Assembly (NCBI GenBank): GCA_018648405.1
Contig: JABGRF010000162.1
Location: 1 to 44,104, forward strand
Reading direction: 5' to 3'
DNA: 44,104 nucleotides
Source: Candidatus Scalindua sp.
Lineage (GTDB): Bacteria > Planctomycetota > Brocadiia > Brocadiales > Scalinduaceae
Shown here piece by piece: positions 41,602 to 44,104 of this stretch (position 1 is its first letter; each line of letters begins with the position of its first letter). Under the pieces are notes generated by a model, which worked only from the letters and a program-made list of their open reading frames with translations, ran no database searches and was not told where the DNA came from. The position numbers and the translations under genes were made by a program.

Positions 41602-42690
41602 TTAATTCAGAAACTTAACGCCACCACTTCCTTTTTCATGAATGCCTTTATGGATGACGAGATTTTTGCCATGAGTCATTCCGGAATCATAAGTGTCCTG
41701 GCAGCTACGGGAATAGCGGGATGCGGAGCGCGCGATCCTGGGGTTTCTCCGGCGGTAAAACTGTTTAAGCCGTGGGTCTCCCATCCAGACAAGTTCTTTG
41801 GACTGGTTTTCAGTAAACCGGCTGTCCAACTTATTATAAAAACCGTCCAGAAGTCCGTAAATAAAGGTCCTTCGGTGCTTGTTTCCATTGATTTTTTCTC
41901 GCCTCTTATGCTCTGCCCATAAAAGCTCCGAGATATTTTGGAGGTAGTCATATATATACTCTGCCATTTCTATATTTTCCGGTGTCCCATAAATCTCAAG
42001 AATTTGACCACTCCGGTTTTCGTGTTGGTCATACCCGAATGTCCAGATTGCTTCTACGAAAAAAAATTTGGAGATTATGGAGCTGATTATGGACTTGATG
42101 GGGTTACGCCTTCCTACCTCTCCGATTTGTTTATAGATGTAGTTCCATTCCGTTTGCATATCCAGTAACGATAGATTGTGCTTTAACAGGAATTCGTGAG
42201 CTTTGGTCATGGCGTTCTGGGCTTCGTACTCGTTGGGGCTTTGTGCCAACGCCAGCAGTTTGTGGACTTTATCCAGTATCTTGTGATTCTCTGAACTCAC
42301 GGAGGAGGTATTATTACGTTTTTCTACCCAGGAGTGAATATCACCAGTGGCCGTAGAGTCTATACTGTTTTCCTGACAAACTCGTTTAAACGCTTCTCCA
42401 TGGGGCAAACTGTCCCGTATTTCCAAAATTTCTTCTACATATTGATGGGCCATCTCATGATACAGGACTTCCTGAACACATTCCCATTTATAGTTATTTA
42501 TGAGAATAATACTGATTGACAGGCGTCTATAATAACCGCCTTTCCACGTGCCTAAAACATCCTCTGCATAAGAGAGTTCAAGGTTTGGGAGGCGCATGGA
42601 GTCTTTAAAGTAATGAAAGTTGGCGGTTTTCCAGTCTGTTTTCAATTGCCTGACCCAGGCGGTTTTTAATAAGTTATCTATGTCCGTCAT
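41602..42690 (-). CDS. SprT-like metalloprotease domain fused to DUF2786
   Basis: 362 residues. A SprT-like domain at about 1-125 has the zinc site HEMAH (H78, E79, H82) and a likely third ligand H97 (PHGEAF). The DUF2786 helical segment spans about 138-177 (KLLALAQSPNEYEAQNAMTKA). The C-terminal 180 residues are an uncharacterised domain, with GTPENIEMAEYIYDYL and a basic, arginine-rich end (RRRNPRIARSASRYSR). SprT-family proteins often act on DNA-protein crosslinks in eukaryotes (Spartan); bacterial roles are unknown to me. No Shine-Dalgarno. It follows the radical SAM gene after about 40 bases. Confidence 0.85.
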   Translation of the reverse strand: MTDIDNLLKTAWVRQLKTDWKTANFHYFKDSMRLPNLELSYAEDVLGTWKGGYYRRLSISIILINNYKWECVQEVLYHEMAHQYVEEILEIRDSLPHGEAFKRVCQENSIDSTATGDIHSWVEKRNNTSSVSSENHKILDKVHKLLALAQSPNEYEAQNAMTKAHEFLLKHNLSLLDMQTEWNYIYKQIGEVGRRNPIKSIISSIISKFFFVEAIWTFGYDQHENRSGQILEIYGTPENIEMAEYIYDYLQNISELLWAEHKRREKINGNKHRRTFIYGLLDGFYNKLDSRFTENQSKELVWMGDPRLKQFYRRRNPRIARSASRYSRSCQDTYDSGMTHGKNLVIHKGIHEKGSGGVKFLN

Positions 42691-42731
42691 GTCATTTTTT
42701 CATACTCGCTATAAATATGATGGATGACTGG

Positions 42732-44104
42732 TTAGCTTGTAAGCCAGCGCATTGCTCTTTTTAAAATAAACATCATATGTTCGATATTTCTCACTTCTTT
42801 CAAGAGTTTCACAACTATTTTCCATCTAAAATAGAATGCAATAAAAGCTCTTCTTCTCAGCCAATATAGTTGTCGTTTCGTAAGGTTATCGTTAATATAA
42901 TTTATCGTATGAAGGGATAGCTTCATCAGATTCATGTCATAGCTGAATTTGCCAGATTTCACAAGGTCATCGTATTCTTTGGTTCCGGGGTATGGTTGAA
43001 AGTATGAAACTCCTATTCGGTCAAGTTCAAGAGTTTTTGAATATTTTATTGTTTGTATAATGTCTTCCTTTGTTTCACCGGGGAAACCTATTATAAAGAA
43101 ACCGCCGATGTCGATCCCTGCTCTTTTAACTCTAGCAATACTTTCCCTCATCTTTTCTGTTGTTATGCCTTTTTTCATACGTTTCAGGATGCGGTCGCTA
43201 CCGCTTTCAACACCGACATTTACTGCATAGCAACCGGCACGGCGCATCAGGCGCAAGTCATTCAAATCAAGCATTTCAAGCCTTAGACCGTTAGGGAAAC
43301 ACCATGTTAAGTTAAGATCTTCTTTCAAGAGGGTCTCGCAAAACTCAACAAGAAGTTTTTTCTTAACAGAAAAATTATCATCTTCAAAATGGATCTCTTT
43401 AACTCCATAATTATTTCTAAGTAATTTTATCTCCTCCATGATATTTTCCAGGCTTCTGTGCCGTATTGACTTGCCTGACACTTTTGAGGCAGCACAGAAG
43501 GTACAGGGAAATGGACATCCTCTTGTTGCATACATAGCGGCATATGGGAATTGCCTGAAAAATGCACCGTGTGGAGATTTGGGGTAAGAAGAGGGAGGCA
43601 TTAGATCCCATCTGGGGAAAGGAATAGAATCCAGATCTGCAATTAACTCCTCAGGATTTTTAACTATCTTTCCGTTTGATCTGTAAACAAGTCCGGGAAT
43701 ATCTTTTAGAATATCATGAGAAAAATTTCTACATTCGGTGTTCAAAACAAATTTGGCAAGGCTGTTTTCTCCGTCACCGGTAAAACAATAATTCACACCA
43801 GGTTCTACAAACTCCAAAGTCGCTTCCGGCATCAAACTGGACTGGACACCGCCAAGCACGATAATAGATTTAGGGAAGTGTTCCTTTAGTTTACTCGATA
43901 GGTTCCTGATAGGTACTATATCCTTGGAATATCCACTGAGGCATATTAAGTCGAACCTTTTATCTGTAATTTCTTTTAAAAGGCACTTTTCGTCCATATT
44001 ATCCCTGAGCATATCAACCAAGGATACATTACATGAACGTGGCAAGTTCGCAGCGAGATACCCATAATGAAGAGGGGGAATTATTTCGTCGGCTACACTG
44101 TTGA
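42732..44104 (-). CDS. B12-binding-type radical SAM protein, 5' end outside
   Basis: The frame stays open to the window end (upstream reading ADEIIPPLHYGYLAANLPRS), so the start lies beyond base 44104; the TTG at 44045 is not the natural start. The N-terminal B12-binding-like part has GYSKDIVPIRNL and VLGGVQSSLMPE. The radical SAM core has GCPFPCTFC, the CxxxCxxC cluster site. HFEDDNFSVKK, VNVGVESGSDRILKRMKKG and GFFIIGFPGETKEDI complete the barrel. Known relatives act on lipids, hopanoids, tetrapyrroles or ladderane candidates; the substrate cannot be told from sequence alone. Confidence 0.85.
   Translation of the reverse strand, partial: NSVADEIIPPLHYGYLAANLPRSCNVSLVDMLRDNMDEKCLLKEITDKRFDLICLSGYSKDIVPIRNLSSKLKEHFPKSIIVLGGVQSSLMPEATLEFVEPGVNYCFTGDGENSLAKFVLNTECRNFSHDILKDIPGLVYRSNGKIVKNPEELIADLDSIPFPRWDLMPPSSYPKSPHGAFFRQFPYAAMYATRGCPFPCTFCAASKVSGKSIRHRSLENIMEEIKLLRNNYGVKEIHFEDDNFSVKKKLLVEFCETLLKEDLNLTWCFPNGLRLEMLDLNDLRLMRRAGCYAVNVGVESGSDRILKRMKKGITTEKMRESIARVKRAGIDIGGFFIIGFPGETKEDIIQTIKYSKTLELDRIGVSYFQPYPGTKEYDDLVKSGKFSYDMNLMKLSLHTINYINDNLTKRQLYWLRRRAFIAFYFRWKIVVKLLKEVRNIEHMMFILKRAMRWLTS

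Noticed and set aside
41638-42168. Plus-strand frames opposite the SprT-like gene
   Set aside because: Out-of-phase shadows with no homology or start signal; the minus-strand HEMAH gene explains the region.
1-44104. CRISPR arrays, insertion sequences, integrases or phage genes
   Set aside because: None found; no repeat-spacer pattern, no transposase-like protein and no long direct repeats were noticed by eye.

Overview
The window is an AT-rich bacterial chromosome segment, densely packed with about 44 protein genes on both strands. It carries one normal tRNA (Phe), one aberrant tRNA-like element, and no insertion sequences, phage genes or CRISPR array. The gene content suggests an anaerobic or microaerophilic bacterium. 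The best guess is a Planctomycetota of the anammox (Brocadiales / Ca. Scalindua) type. That guess rests on the fused hexulose-6-phosphate synthase/RraA protein, the McsA-McsB-ClpC module outside Firmicutes, the redox-protective genes and many leaders without a Shine-Dalgarno. It is a recalled pattern, not proved by a marker gene here.

Layout. 1-571 (minus): the start of a GH15-like (glucoamylase-fold) protein behind a small zinc-binding DUF2180 protein. 572-1139: a long noncoding stretch with several inverted repeats. 1140-4177 (plus): a redox group of rubrerythrin-like ferritin, glutamate dehydrogenase, 2-Cys peroxiredoxin and PrxQ/BCP peroxiredoxin. 4461-5433 (plus): two unrecognised proteins. 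5489-13406 (minus): small unknowns, NAD(P)H-hydrate dehydratase, LarB, TsaD, a C-terminal processing protease, tRNA-Phe, RibF and a PpiD/SurA-like membrane chaperone. 13709-16060: topA. 16088-17575 (minus): an HtrA/DegP protease. 17724-23703 (plus): thymidylate kinase, a hemerythrin protein with a cysteine-rich partner, then thiL-tsaE-mutL as an overlapping operon, then rpsU.

24037-28581 (plus): a YhcC-type radical SAM protein, a consensus promoter driving a tRNA-like element and nested inverted repeats, a LysM/LytM lipoprotein, a HIT protein, dGTPase and ispD. 28622-38471 (minus): two paralogous SHOCT-domain lipoproteins, radA, clpC, mcsB, mcsA, hps-rraA, queD and a CopD-like membrane protein. 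The order mcsA-mcsB-clpC-radA matches the Bacillus stress operon, without ctsR. 38844-41514 (plus): serA and a DnaJ-like co-chaperone that has lost one zinc centre. 41602-44104 (minus): a SprT-like/DUF2786 protein and a B12-binding-type radical SAM protein running off the window end.

Themes are protein quality control (ClpC/McsAB, HtrA, Ctp, PpiD-like, DnaJ-like), peroxide and O2/NO handling (two peroxiredoxins, rubrerythrin, hemerythrin), tRNA t6A modification (tsaD, tsaE) and DNA maintenance (mutL, radA, topA, dgt). The most unusual elements are the expressed-looking tRNA-like structure at 25108-25177, the tsaE gene without an ATG/GTG/TTG start, the lipoprotein pair beside radA, and the reduced zinc domain of the DnaJ-like protein.
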